The notes: generated from the letters alone by a model not told the origin. 64,000 nucleotides of DNA from Sphingobium chlorophenolicum (GCF_000722875.1 NZ_JFHR01000001.1:124001-188000); one strand, 5' to 3'; numbered from the stretch's first letter, positions 7,814-16,621 are shown. A program made the numbers and translations.

Positions 7814-9161
7814 ACAGACCCCTCCATGGGAACCGGGCTGCCCACCGCAGACACCGGATGGGAAAACGGATTGGGACGCTATCGGTGTCCATTCGAACAG
7901 CAATGCCAATGTGGACTTCCGCACCTTTGAACAGAAGCGCGAGGACTCAGAGCGTCTGGCGAAGATCATGGAGGATACGCGGCGCGCTGAGGAAGCCAAG
8001 CTGGAGGCGGCGAAGCTGAAAGCTGGCGTTGCTATTCCGCCCCCGATGGCACCGATGGACGCAATCACAATGGAGGTCGCAATGAGCAGCGATACCGCCA
8101 CCGTTTCCCTGCAATACCTCGTTGACCCATTCTTGCCGAGCAGGTGCGTCGTTGGCTTCTTCGGGCGTGGAAGCACTGCCAAATCATCCCTTGTGGCCAC
8201 ATTGGGCGCGCAAGTCAGCGGGGAGGCATCAACCCTCTGGATTAGCGTTGAGGAACCGAACGACTGGATCAGGGTGCGCCACATGAAGATTGGTGGCGAT
8301 GAGGGCACCCTGTTTGTCGTCACCGCCGTTGCGAACAAGTCCGACACGCAGGGCCGCGTCACCGGGTCCAACTTCGACGTGTATGAGCATTTGGAAACAG
8401 CGATCCAGAAAGCGAAGCGCGGTGCCGACACCATGTACATCCCGCCGCGCCCGCTCAAGCTGGTCGTGCTGGATACGGCTGTCGGACTGACCGGCTGGCG
8501 AAAGGGGGAAAGCCCAAACGACGATGCCTCGGTGAAGAAGCTGCTCGCCTATCTGCAAGCGCTGGCGGAACGGTATGACGTCACCATTGCCATCATCGGT
8601 CACTCGAACAAGGGGAAGCACGAATACTTCGCTGACACCGTGGCGGGTGCGTCCGCATGGACCAATTCACCGCGCTTGTCGTTCGTCCATGCCCGCGACA
8701 TTCGGGAGGAACATGCCAACGTGATGCGGGTAGCCAAGACGAACCTGACCACACGCTTCACGACGCTCTACAGCACCGAGCCGGTCCATACGCTGCATCA
8801 ACGGAAGGAAGGTGCTGACTCGGTGCTGGTCCGCGTCAACATTGGGCTGACGTTTTGGGGCGAGGACGAGTCTATGGAGGTGTTTGAGGACGCGACCCGC
8901 AAGCCGCAGGAAGGCGACGGTGAAGGTGGCGCGAGCAAGAAGGAGAGCCTCGTCGAAAAGGTGATGGGCGTGCTGGTGGAAGCCGTTTACCGGACAGGCC
9001 AGCCCGTTACCCGTGAGCAGGTCCACAACCTCTTTGGCAGGGAAATCAGTCGCCGCGAATGGGCGAAGGTGGACGACCGGCTGAAGCTGATGCAGTTCCA
9101 ATACCGCGTCGTTATTGAGACTGGCGCGCAGAATAAGGCGCTCTATGTGAAGCAGAATTAG
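7806..9161 (+). CDS. RecA-fold AAA ATPase (RepA/DnaB-like replication helicase)
   Basis: 451 residues. An N-terminal ~100-residue region is followed by an AAA_25/RepA-like core: Walker A GFFGRGSTAKSS (~117-128, with AKS in place of GKS), ISVEEPNDWIRVRHMKIGGD, Walker B LKLVVLDTAVGL (~220), and a Q/H-loop motif IAIIGHSNKGKHEYFADTVA. A C-terminal winged-helix-like tail follows (QPVTREQVHNLFGREISRRE). Such proteins unwind DNA at the origin of small plasmids, satellites and islands. Start at 7806 has GGGAGG upstream; the frame is open to 7755. The Ala in place of Gly in the P-loop is a common variant of this family. Confidence 0.8.
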   Translation: MVEQTPPWEPGCPPQTPDGKTDWDAIGVHSNSNANVDFRTFEQKREDSERLAKIMEDTRRAEEAKLEAAKLKAGVAIPPPMAPMDAITMEVAMSSDTATVSLQYLVDPFLPSRCVVGFFGRGSTAKSSLVATLGAQVSGEASTLWISVEEPNDWIRVRHMKIGGDEGTLFVVTAVANKSDTQGRVTGSNFDVYEHLETAIQKAKRGADTMYIPPRPLKLVVLDTAVGLTGWRKGESPNDDASVKKLLAYLQALAERYDVTIAIIGHSNKGKHEYFADTVAGASAWTNSPRLSFVHARDIREEHANVMRVAKTNLTTRFTTLYSTEPVHTLHQRKEGADSVLVRVNIGLTFWGEDESMEVFEDATRKPQEGDGEGGASKKESLVEKVMGVLVEAVYRTGQPVTREQVHNLFGREISRREWAKVDDRLKLMQFQYRVVIETGAQNKALYVKQN

Positions 9162-9196
9162 GAGAAGCTGTTACATTCGCCCCTATGACCACAGCA

Positions 9197-9282
9197 TGTA
9201 ACAACGGTAACAACGGTAACGGTTGTTTGATAATTAGATGCTTTTTAAGCACTTGTTGTTACCGATGTTACCGTTGTTACCT
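9197..9282. repeat. Iteron-like GGTAAC repeats in inverted array
   Basis: A cluster of GGTAAC units (AACAACGGTAACAACGGTAA at 9197) faces a reverse-complement cluster (TTACCGATGTTACCGTTGTT at 9260). An AT-rich spacer of about 35 bp (TTTGATAATTAG) lies between. The array sits directly after the RepA-like ATPase gene. It could be a replication origin for the element, or a transcription stop for the two convergent genes. Confidence 0.55.
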
Positions 9283-9311
9283 TCATTGTCTCTAAGGGGT
9301 GTGGTAACAGA

Positions 9312-10301
9312 TCAATAGTTCGTCAGCGGGGTGAAGCCAAAGCGGTCGCCAATGGCGTGGTAACAGCGATCCACTGCCTCAACGATGTCAGTCAAAACCT
9401 TGTCCAGTTCCTTGTCGTAAAGTGCCATGTCCATATCGCCCGCATGGACGAAAGCGTTTCGCCCCTCCACAAGAGCCTCAATCTGGTCATAGAGTGTGAC
9501 TTTTCGACGCTTGTATGGCTTGCGCATCGCGGCTGCTAAGTCGAGGCGGTTGTCGAGCAGGCGAAAGTTCTCGCCGATGATGCTAGGACGCTGGAAGGAA
9601 AAACATTCCGATATAGTTTGCTCGACTGGCTTTCTGTTGATTGCGATTTGCTCAAGCTGCGTGTGGCTAAGCCGAGCCTTCTTTAGCACTTGTTCGCGTC
9701 TGTCGGCGTATTTGAGAACGGCTGCAAACGTAGATCGAAAATATTCCTCCCAGACCGCGACGATAAACGGAATGAGAAGGTTGTTGGAGAGCAGGCGCGG
9801 ATTCATTTCGTCCATGAAATGGAACCCGGTAGGTTCCTCCCGCGCCATATTGCCCTCTAACTTTCTCGCCCAAAGGTAGATTTGCGATTTTATCAATGCG
9901 TTCTTGAATCGCCATCGAGCGATGTAGCATCCTGACACCAACGGTGATGGTGGCGGCTCGTCTGGATGCCAATAGCGGTTGCGGCCCGCATCCGTCTCAA
10001 AGTGGCCTCCGAACAAGTCTCGTAGCAGCCTGATTGTCTTATTCTGATGAAGCAAGTCCCAGTGACTACGAGCAACTGTCGATCTAGTATCTATCGCTAT
10101 GCTGCCGTTTTCATTGTAGACTTGGAGTTCTACGCCGACCCACGAGCGATAATCATTGTCGTCATACCAATGATATGAACCGACCATGTTGGGCACGCGC
10201 AGGCTTTCCCGATAACGGCGGTATCCCAACAGGTCGATAACCTCTACGACTCTTTTCAGACTCGTTCCGCTGGGCAGTTCGTTGCGCGATGTATAGCTCA
10301 T
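9312..10301 (-). CDS. HEPN-domain protein, candidate RNase/defence effector
   Basis: 329 residues on the strand opposite to the rest of element A and clearly AT-richer. The C-terminal ~100 residues are helical and contain VEGRNAFVHAGD (Arg 281 to His 286), the RN-x3-H form of the HEPN ribonuclease motif Rx4-6H. The helical context (YDQIEALVEGRNAFVHAGDM) matches RiboL-PSP/MAE_28990-type HEPN domains. The N-terminal ~190 residues (VPNMVGSYHWYDDNDYRSWV) are not recognised and could be a sensor. No MNT antitoxin gene is adjacent. Role in phage exclusion is inference from the fold and from its place as a lone, foreign gene in a satellite-like island. Confidence 0.65.
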   Translation of the reverse strand: MSYTSRNELPSGTSLKRVVEVIDLLGYRRYRESLRVPNMVGSYHWYDDNDYRSWVGVELQVYNENGSIAIDTRSTVARSHWDLLHQNKTIRLLRDLFGGHFETDAGRNRYWHPDEPPPSPLVSGCYIARWRFKNALIKSQIYLWARKLEGNMAREEPTGFHFMDEMNPRLLSNNLLIPFIVAVWEEYFRSTFAAVLKYADRREQVLKKARLSHTQLEQIAINRKPVEQTISECFSFQRPSIIGENFRLLDNRLDLAAAMRKPYKRRKVTLYDQIEALVEGRNAFVHAGDMDMALYDKELDKVLTDIVEAVDRCYHAIGDRFGFTPLTNY

Positions 10302-10586
10302 GGGGGCATTGCTATACGCTGAGCGTATGCGCTGTCACCACATCCAGCGAGCAGCGCCGCTACAGGGGCACCCCATGCGCGCCGCGCCCCAGCGTGCCCC
10401 ACAGCGGCCCGCGCCAGTGTGGTCATCGCCCCAAAAGTGCCGACCCACAAATATGCTATATGGTGTTCACGGCGCGCAGAACTGAACTAAGTCATTGTTT
10501 TAACAAATAAAATACTTGCGGACCTTCGCACGGCCTCCCTAGCTTATAGCCAATGTCTAGCCGCATCCGACATTGGAGTTCGATAA
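10302..10586. other. Divergent promoter region between HEPN gene and next operon
   Basis: 285 bp between divergently read genes, so it should hold both promoters. An AT-rich patch (GTTTTAACAAATAAAATACT at 10497) is the best candidate. No gene seen. Confidence 0.4.
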
Positions 10587-11288
10587 ATGGCCGATGAAAT
10601 TGACACCCGCGTCACCCCGTCTTTTCATCCAGAGACGGTGCAGGCGATTGCGGAATACGACGACGACACTTCAAGCATTCTTGCCGGGACTGTTTCCGCG
10701 TTTACCGAGGCATATATTGCGGTCGGGCGCGTCCACGACGCCAGCGCGGCGTCCAAAACGAACCCGGCATGGAACGAAGCTGCCGCGCTCATCCACACGG
10801 CGGACTTTGCCGACAAGCTGACCATCCAGCTCGCCAAGCGGTTCGACAGCGCCACCGCTGGACTGACCCGCGTGATTGAAGGGCTTGAGAGCGAACTGTC
10901 CCAGCCCATCGAGGGGCAGGGGGTTGGCGCGATGGCGGGCGAGATTCGGGCGTTCGTGCGCGGCATGAGCGATGGTGAGCGCATGGGGTTCATCCGCAAG
11001 GCGATTGAGGCTGGCGACACCCGAACGGTAGGCGCGTGCCTTGGCGGTCCTGCCTACCTGTCCGGTCTGACCCCGGAAATGCAGACGGCGCTTCTCCGCG
11101 TGCATCACGAGAAGGCGAATCCCCGTGCCGCCAAGCAACTGCGGGCGGCGAAGGCGGGTCTCGAACTGATCGGCGAGCGCGGCGGCCTCGTCTTTGGCGA
11201 GATGGAGAAGGCGATCGGGGCGAAGCAAGCAAAAGTGCAGAAACTTCGTGCAGCAAAGGCGGCGGCTGAAAAGTCGTTCGTCGTCTGA
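10587..11288 (+). CDS. Hypothetical protein, mostly alpha-helical
   Basis: 233 residues with no domain recognised. The N-terminus is acidic (MADEIDTRVTPSFHPETVQA), a central region ends in MSDGERMGFIRKAIEAGDTR, and the C-terminal ~60 residues are Ala/Lys-rich and probably coiled (KQLRAAKAGLELIGERGGLV). It heads a six-gene run in element A that ends at 13231 and is followed at once by the DUF5681 gene, so a role in DNA packaging or replication of the element is possible. Function unknown. Confidence 0.6.
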   Translation: MADEIDTRVTPSFHPETVQAIAEYDDDTSSILAGTVSAFTEAYIAVGRVHDASAASKTNPAWNEAAALIHTADFADKLTIQLAKRFDSATAGLTRVIEGLESELSQPIEGQGVGAMAGEIRAFVRGMSDGERMGFIRKAIEAGDTRTVGACLGGPAYLSGLTPEMQTALLRVHHEKANPRAAKQLRAAKAGLELIGERGGLVFGEMEKAIGAKQAKVQKLRAAKAAAEKSFVV

Positions 11289-11317
11289 TCCTTGTTCTAA
11301 ACAATCCGAGGCATCCG

Positions 11318-11824
11318 ATGACCGAACAGATTGCACCGCCTTGGGGAACGGACTGGAAGCCCACCCCTCCGCCTATCCCGACCGAGCCGCGTGGCCCCGG
11401 CAACCCTGCATGGCGGGATGCCGATGGCAACGGGGTCAGCGGCAACCCTCGTGGCAGACCGCCAGGGCGACCGGATCGGCGTTTGCTGGCCACACAGCAA
11501 ATGCTCGACGAAATGCGGAACATTGTCGCGGTGCTGGTCGGGAAGGCGCTTGAGGGCGACACGAACGCTTGCGCGATTGTGATGCAGAAGGTGCTGCCGT
11601 CGGTAAAGGCTCAGGCTGAAAAGGTGCAGTTCGACCTCGATACCAGCGCGCCGATCAGCGAACAGGTGAGCGCCGTCCTCGATGGTGTAGCACAGGGGCA
11701 GCTTGCGCCGGATGTGGCGCGTCTCATCATCGACAGCATCAAATCGCTCGCGGACGTTCGCGCCACCGAGGAGCTTGAGGCGAGGATCGCCGCTCTTGAG
11801 GAGGCTCGCGATGCCCGAGCGTAA
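11318..11824 (+). CDS. DUF5681-type protein (GNPRGRPPG motif)
   Basis: 168 residues. A Pro-rich N-terminus leads into GNGVSGNPRGRPPGRPDRR, the AT-hook-like hallmark of DUF5681 proteins, followed by a helical region (DTNACAIVMQKVLPSVKAQA) and a final coiled helix. DUF5681 proteins are found in prophages next to terminase genes and are thought to bind DNA. Its presence supports a phage-related origin for element A. Exact role is unknown. Confidence 0.65.
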   Translation: MTEQIAPPWGTDWKPTPPPIPTEPRGPGNPAWRDADGNGVSGNPRGRPPGRPDRRLLATQQMLDEMRNIVAVLVGKALEGDTNACAIVMQKVLPSVKAQAEKVQFDLDTSAPISEQVSAVLDGVAQGQLAPDVARLIIDSIKSLADVRATEELEARIAALEEARDARA

Positions 11825-11904
11825 AACCGAATTATTTGCACATTTTTTGCGAACGGGCCGGATGCGACCCGGCAAGCTGAAAATCCACTCCTAGGGGCAC
11901 CGGC

Positions 11905-12321
11905 ATGGCAATCATCCAAACCGAACGGAACCGCGTCCACGCCCATGCTGTTGGCGATGACGATGTGTTCGTGCGTATCTCGCTGTTGGGATACGACGAA
12001 GCGGGAGCGCGGGTAGTGCGCCACCTGCGCTACGAACCCATCACCGAATATCAGGCAGCGGTGGATTGGGCGGTCAGCATGGCGGACGTCATGGCGCACC
12101 CCATCCATGTCGTTCCGCTCAATGGCGATGACATGCGTGAGCCGAGCCGCTTCCTGCCCATCTGTGAAGCTGTCGCCCGCATGACCGATCAGGAACGCGG
12201 GGAAATGCGGCGGGGCATCGTTCAGAGCATGTGCGAGGTGATGCGCGATTGCGATGACTGGCGGGTCCGCGCCGACGCCTACGACATTCTGCGCCAATTG
12301 AAGGTGACATATGAAAGCTGA
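11905..12321 (+). CDS. Hypothetical protein, element A
   Basis: 138 residues. Strand-rich start (MAIIQTERNRVHAHAVGDDD), a middle with QAAVDWAVSMADVMAHPIHV, and a helical C-terminal half that includes EMRRGIVQSMCEVMRDCDDW. No family recognised. The start is preceded by AGGGGCACCGGC. Its last codons overlap the next gene by 11 bp, so both are probably translated from one message. Confidence 0.6.
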   Translation: MAIIQTERNRVHAHAVGDDDVFVRISLLGYDEAGARVVRHLRYEPITEYQAAVDWAVSMADVMAHPIHVVPLNGDDMREPSRFLPICEAVARMTDQERGEMRRGIVQSMCEVMRDCDDWRVRADAYDILRQLKVTYES

Positions 12322-12640
12322 CATTTCGCTGGCGGAGCGCCGCCGTATTGAACGGGAGCAGCAGGCGGAGATTCGCGCCATGCTGGCACCGCGCCACTTC
12401 GCTACCATGCGGGACCAGATGGCAATCGACGCTGCGCTGGCACGATTGGAGCTTGAAGCGCTCATTGACGCTGCACCTGCCATCTATGCCGCGATGGGGC
12501 GCACGGCGGTTCCCATGCCTGCACCTGTGGTCATGCCCGAACCTGAACCCCTCGCGCCACCCGTTCAGGTGCCGGTCGCGGTTCGCCCCGGTGCGCCAGA
12601 CATGCCCTTTGACCTTCGCTACCATCTCGGACTGCGATAA
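12311..12640 (+). CDS. Hypothetical protein with Pro-rich C-terminal half
   Basis: 109 residues. The N-terminal half is a charged helix (LAERRRIEREQQAEIRAMLA); the C-terminal half is Pro/Val-rich (MPAPVVMPEPEPLAPPVQVP) and ends in LRYHLGLR. Overlaps the previous gene, and the next starts 5 bp later. Function unknown. Confidence 0.55.
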   Translation: MKADISLAERRRIEREQQAEIRAMLAPRHFATMRDQMAIDAALARLELEALIDAAPAIYAAMGRTAVPMPAPVVMPEPEPLAPPVQVPVAVRPGAPDMPFDLRYHLGLR

Positions 12641-12645
12641 CCACA

Positions 12646-12876
12646 ATGGCAGGCATCCGCGCCCTTCAACGCCGCATCAAGCGGATAGAGGAAGCGGAGA
12701 AGCCGAGACCATCCCCGTTCACGCTCCTGTTCGGTTCGTTTGACGCATGGGTTGAGCGGGAGGTGCTGCCGGGCATCGAAAGCGGCGCGCTTGCTGCTGA
12801 CGATATGATCGCCGTGGTTGCTGCCCTGCGGGCATGGGAGCGCGACGGGACATGGAGCGGCGCATATGCACGCTGA
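12646..12876 (+). CDS. Small hypothetical protein
   Basis: 76 residues with a basic N-terminal helix (MAGIRALQRRIKRIEEAEKP) and an acidic C-terminal half (WVEREVLPGIESGALAADDM). Overlaps the next gene by 11 bp. Reminiscent of small proteins encoded near packaging genes of alphaproteobacterial phages, but no family can be named. Confidence 0.5.
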   Translation: MAGIRALQRRIKRIEEAEKPRPSPFTLLFGSFDAWVEREVLPGIESGALAADDMIAVVAALRAWERDGTWSGAYAR

Positions 12877-13231
12877 CGGTGAACCCGCGTGGCTGGTAGC
12901 ATGGCGCGAGCGCGACCATCAGCCGCAACCTCCCAAGCAACCCAAGCCGCGCAGGCCCGCACCGCCGCGTGACGCTCCATATACCCCGCTCCGCATGAAG
13001 GGGCAGGCAGCCGCTATCGGTATCATCGAGCCGGACGCTTGGCCGTTCGACGGGTGCGTGCGCCGGGAGCCGGTGACGGACATGGACATTCCGGGCCGTG
13101 TGGTCAGGAGGGTAGGCTGGCACCGCTGCCTCAAGTGCCGTCGCCCATTTTTCTCAGAGGACGTGCTGCGCCTGCGACTGTGCAGCGGCACGGAGGGGTG
13201 CAGGGGAGACGAGGACCGATTTACGAGATGA
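12866..13231 (+). CDS. Zinc-ribbon-like hypothetical protein
   Basis: 121 residues from the ATG at 12866. A Pro/Arg-rich linker is followed by a C-terminal metal-binding-like segment: WHRCLKCRRPFFSEDVLRLR, then LCSGTEGCRGDED. The CxxC...C...C spacing is like a zinc ribbon. Last gene of element A; a terminator-like hairpin lies 110 bp downstream. Probably nucleic-acid binding, function unknown. Confidence 0.55.
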   Translation: MHADGEPAWLVAWRERDHQPQPPKQPKPRRPAPPRDAPYTPLRMKGQAAAIGIIEPDAWPFDGCVRREPVTDMDIPGRVVRRVGWHRCLKCRRPFFSEDVLRLRLCSGTEGCRGDEDRFTR

Positions 13232-13341
13232 GTTAGCGCGGGGGTCCATCTTGCTCACCGCGCCGGGGTTAAGGACACCGACCCCCGAGCCATAACATCG
13301 GGTCCAGCAGCGGGGACGGGTCTCCTCCCGCTTGACGCTGC

Positions 13342-13373
13342 CAGCACCCTGCGCCTTCGGGCGTGGGGTGCTG
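13342..13373 (+). terminator. Strong hairpin with TTCG tetraloop near right end of element A
   Basis: A 14-bp stem (CAGCACCCTGCGCC / GGCGTGGGGTGCTG, two G-U pairs) closes a TTCG loop. No long T-run follows. It probably ends the element A operon and shields the tRNA gene from read-through. Confidence 0.65.
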
Positions 13374-13382
13374 CTATGAACA

Positions 13383-13443
13383 GCTAGAGCGGCTAGAAAT
13401 ACGCTAGAGCGCTTACGAGCGCGGCCCGCGCTGTCACGCTAGA
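13383..13443. repeat. Candidate integrase arm-type sites, right end of element A
   Basis: Four GCTAGA copies at 13383, 13392, 13403 and 13438 lie 35-95 bp inside the right att copy. They match the motif clustered at the left end (5206-5336). Confidence 0.5.
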
Positions 13444-13477
13444 CCTTCGCTAAGTGCTTGGTTTTGTTGGTGAAAAG

Positions 13478-13553
<76 letters not shown>

Positions 13554-13591
13554 ACGCCCGCTTTCGGCTTGTGCCTCTGTCGCAGGAAAAG

Positions 13592-13636
13592 TGGTGGACG
13601 CACTAGGGCTCGAACCTAGGACCCGCTGATTAAGAG
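13592..13636. repeat. Third 45-bp copy of tRNA-Lys 3' part, left att site of element B
   Basis: Identical to 13478-13522; the match extends 6 bp further left (GAAAAG at 13472 and 13586). It ends at the same GATTAAGAG boundary as the copy at 5141, then diverges. The second integrase gene begins 178 bp to the right. This marks the left end of a second element that uses the same target. Confidence 0.85.
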
Positions 13637-13773
13637 AAATTGGATTCAACGTCTCACCGCGAAATTTCATAGTACATCGCGTCACCATGTTACAGGAAAT
13701 TCCCTTATGTTTCCTTGTATTAATGGTAAAATTGCGTCATCCTCCCGAACATGGAGGTGTGTGGCATCCCTTC

Positions 13774-13797
13774 CAATTTGTAGCGCAATTTGTAGCG
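13774..13797 (+). repeat. Tandem 12-bp direct repeat upstream of second integrase
   Basis: CAATTTGTAGCG occurs twice in direct tandem, ending 16 bp before the integrase ATG. Probably an operator or an arm-type site for the integrase or its excisionase. Confidence 0.5.
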
Positions 13798-13813
13798 CAA
13801 AATCGAGGCTGAC

Positions 13814-15217
13814 ATGGCAACGAAGAAATTTTCTGATCCTTGGATTCGCGGCCTGAAGGCCGCCCCAGAAGGGGGACGGGACGAGTGGCACGACGAGGCC
13901 GAAACAGGACTATTAGTTACGATCAATCCCAAGCGTCGGGTGACATTCTGGCTCTATGCGCGATACCCGAAAGGAGATGGGACGTGCGGAGCTCCTAGTC
14001 GCAGAGTGCTAGGAGATTTTTGTCCTGCGGACGCCAAGGATCGCATCTACATTGTCAAGAAGGGTGTGCCCGCCCTTGCCTTGGACGAAGCGCGGCAGAA
14101 GGCCCGAGAATGGAAGGCCGCGATTGCGGATGGCATTGACCCTAGTCGACCTGCTCAGCCGGTAGATGAAGAGCCGCAGGCGGTATTGGAGACGATTGCG
14201 ACGGTTTTTGTCGAGTTTTTCAAGCGCCATGTTATGAAAGAGGGTCAGAAGGACGGCCGTGGTAGACCTCTGGCTCCGCTGCGTTCTGCAAAGGAGATCA
14301 AGCGGATTTTCGATCACTATATCTTGGAAGACCTAACCGGCAATGAGCGGTGGCGAAATCGTCCGATCGCTTCAATCACGCGCCGCGATGTAACCGAGTT
14401 ACTCGATACAATTCAGGATAACAATGGAGCTACTCAAGCGGATGCCGTGCTCGCACAGCTCAGCTCCATGTTCAACTGGTACGCGGCGCGGGGAGACGAT
14501 TTCGTGTCTCCAATTGTGCGGGGAATGAAGCGAACTAAATCTTCCGAGCGCAAACGCAAGCGTATTCTGAGTGACGAGGAAATCCGCATATTCTGGCAGG
14601 CTTGCGGGACGCAGGAGGTATTCGGTGTTTTCTGCCAGCTATTGTTGCTGACTCTTCAGAGGCGCGAAAAACTGCGGTTGATGCACCGGGACTATGTTAC
14701 GTCCGATGGACTGTGGACGATCCCGACGGAAGATCGAGAGAAGGGTAATGCCGAGTATGTTCGGCTATCTCCCATGGCGATGCAGATCGTTAAGAAGCAG
14801 CCTACGACGCCGACCCGACCATTTGTTTTCCAGGGACGCTTGGCTGGTCCGATCAACGGCTTCACTGACGCCAAGGCGGAACTGGATGCCAAGATGGAGG
14901 AAATCGCCGGTCACCCTATCCCACACTGGGTCCTGCACGATCTGCGCCGGACCGGAAAGACGCTGATGATACGAGCAGGCGTCTCGCCGCATGTCTCTGA
15001 GCGAGTGCTTGGGCATGTCATTCCAGGCGTAGAAGGTGTCTATGATCAGCACGACTACCTCGCTGAAAAGACGGAAGCCCTTCGTCAGCTTGCGTCATTG
15101 GTGGCGCGGATACTCAATCCGAAGGACAACGTCGTTCCGATGAAGGCTCGCAGCCGGTCTCGATCGAACAGTCAAATGGAGCAAAAGGCAGAAGCAGAAA
15201 GAACTGCTATAAACTAG
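13814..15217 (+). CDS. Tyrosine recombinase/integrase of element B
   Basis: 467 residues, longer than and only distantly like the element A integrase. An N-terminal arm-binding domain (HDEAETGLLVTINPKRRVTF) with a YPKGDGTCGAPSRRVLG insertion is followed by a core-binding domain (residues ~115-235). In the catalytic domain, LTLQRREKLRLMHRD carries the first Arg (~283), HDLRRTGKT the His/Arg, LGHVIPG the second His, and YDQHDY the nucleophile region. The basic C-terminal tail (KARSRSRSNSQMEQKAEAER) is probably flexible. It reads away from the adjacent tRNA-Lys fragment. Base use is a little more AT-rich than the ICE genes that follow. Confidence 0.92.
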   Translation: MATKKFSDPWIRGLKAAPEGGRDEWHDEAETGLLVTINPKRRVTFWLYARYPKGDGTCGAPSRRVLGDFCPADAKDRIYIVKKGVPALALDEARQKAREWKAAIADGIDPSRPAQPVDEEPQAVLETIATVFVEFFKRHVMKEGQKDGRGRPLAPLRSAKEIKRIFDHYILEDLTGNERWRNRPIASITRRDVTELLDTIQDNNGATQADAVLAQLSSMFNWYAARGDDFVSPIVRGMKRTKSSERKRKRILSDEEIRIFWQACGTQEVFGVFCQLLLLTLQRREKLRLMHRDYVTSDGLWTIPTEDREKGNAEYVRLSPMAMQIVKKQPTTPTRPFVFQGRLAGPINGFTDAKAELDAKMEEIAGHPIPHWVLHDLRRTGKTLMIRAGVSPHVSERVLGHVIPGVEGVYDQHDYLAEKTEALRQLASLVARILNPKDNVVPMKARSRSRSNSQMEQKAEAERTAIN

Positions 15218-15384
15218 CTTTACCTACGGATGTGGAACTGGGCCTTCGGGGTAAAGCAGGGGAAGCAAGCCCTTGATTTGCGGTATGCCAATTGCCCCTG
15301 ATTACCCTTCGTTTCCCTAAATGTGCCACGGAAATGCTGCTGGGCGGGCTCACGCTTCTCGTCCGTCGGGCACAGGACCGCGCG

Positions 15385-15723
15385 CTAGTTTGTCGACTTT
15401 GGCTTTCCGTTGGCGCGGTTCAGCTCGATGAGAAGCCAATCCCGAAACTTGCCCATATAGCCGCCTGCATCGGCAGCGATCTGCGCCAGCAGTTCATCGC
15501 TCAACTCATCTTGTTTGAGATCGAGATCACGCAGCGCACGTTTCACCATGTGGCTTTGGAAAACGAAAATCGCATTGCGCAAATATCCACGCACGATTTT
15601 TTCGATCTTTCTATCATCTCCTTTGGCGGCATGGATGAGCTTTTCTATGGCCAGAACGGTGGGATCGGGCTCAGCCATCGTCTGACGCATTTCCGGTGTA
15701 AGCTGCATCTCCTCGTCGTGCAT
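15385..15723 (-). CDS. Hypothetical protein, all alpha-helical
   Basis: 112 residues on the minus strand, charged and helical (MHDEEMQLTPEMRQTMAEPD; HMVKRALRDLDLKQDELSDE; LAQIAADAGGYMGKFRDWLL). No membrane segment, no known motif. AT-richer than the conjugation genes. It is convergent with the integrase gene. The coding pattern is good but the function is unknown. Confidence 0.55.
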   Translation of the reverse strand: MHDEEMQLTPEMRQTMAEPDPTVLAIEKLIHAAKGDDRKIEKIVRGYLRNAIFVFQSHMVKRALRDLDLKQDELSDELLAQIAADAGGYMGKFRDWLLIELNRANGKPKSTN

Positions 15724-16123
15724 GGATCAGTCCGGCTCTATTGCTTAAGGCATAACGACATGGTCGCATGGGCGACGCAGGCGGGCAAGGCATCAGTTGC
15801 GATGCTTTGCCAAGAAAACCAGCCGCATACGATTGGGCATCCCGCCATAGAGAAGGCGACGCGGCTGCCGGACGGGTATTGCCATGGTTTTGCGGTGTAG
15901 CGCGAGATGTTCTCCTGCATCGTTAAAGGGGCAGAGGACGTAGGAATATTCGTTTATGTTAACCAATTCGGCACCGAAATTCCCCTCCGAAAGGCACCTT
16001 GCCGGACGGATGAATTCGAGCATCATGCTCATTGGACTATTTTGTTCAGAATAGCCGGGGGGCAACCAGACGTTGGGGCATCGGCACGGTTCGCCCGATG
16101 CACCCGAATGGGATGGAGAGCGA
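15724..16123. other. Intergenic region, no supported gene
   Basis: 400 bp between the minus-strand gene and the regulator at 16124. Both strands have open frames, but composition and residue use do not look coding. An AT-rich patch at 15945-15965 (ATTCGTTTATGTTAACCAAT) and another at 16028-16050 are promoter candidates. Confidence 0.4.
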
Positions 16124-16621
16124 ATGCCCATGCGACAGGAAGCCCGAATTGAACCCATGCTGGACGACACAGGCCGTCCGGCTGTTTTTGCACCTCTTTG
16201 CAGGTCGATCATCAGCGCAAGAGCGGAGTCGGCCACCATGTTCGGCTCTTTATGCTCCGATCCAGGATGCGAAATGCTGCTCGATCTTTACTGGCGCGAC
16301 AGCCAGGGATTGAAGACTTCTCTCACCAGCTTCTGCCTCGCGTCGAAAGCGTCGGAGATGACCGGTCGGCGATGCCTTGCCGAGATGGAGGCGCAACGCA
16401 TCGTCGAGCGCTTCCCTGATCCCTTCGACAAACGCCGCATATATGTTCGGCTGACGGCGACTGGGCGGGATAAGATGGATGCCTGCTTCCAGACCTTGCT
16501 GTCCGGATATGCGCAAACCTGTCACGACTGCGCCCGCAAATGCGGAGACGCTCCAGACGGGGCCCGGCAGGAAGTCCCGTTCTGCATCGCGATTGACGGT
16601 GTCCGCCAGTTTCGGCGTTAG
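16124..16621 (+). CDS. MarR-like winged-helix regulator
   Basis: 165 residues from the ATG at 16124 (GGAGAG just upstream; an ATG at 16073 is also in frame). KTSLTSFCLASKASEMTGRR is the recognition helix region, followed by CLAEMEAQRIVERFPDPFDK and RRIYVRLTATGRDKM, the wing of MarR proteins. The C-terminal segment has three Cys (TCHDCARKCGD) that could bind a metal or sense redox state. It stands alone at the head of element B and may control transfer or the PRTRC operon. Confidence 0.75.
   Translation: MPMRQEARIEPMLDDTGRPAVFAPLCRSIISARAESATMFGSLCSDPGCEMLLDLYWRDSQGLKTSLTSFCLASKASEMTGRRCLAEMEAQRIVERFPDPFDKRRIYVRLTATGRDKMDACFQTLLSGYAQTCHDCARKCGDAPDGARQEVPFCIAIDGVRQFRR

Noticed and set aside
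15793..16239. 148-codon minus-strand frame upstream of the MarR-like gene
   Set aside because: Composition is not coding-like and it runs over the start of a clear regulator gene; no ribosome site.
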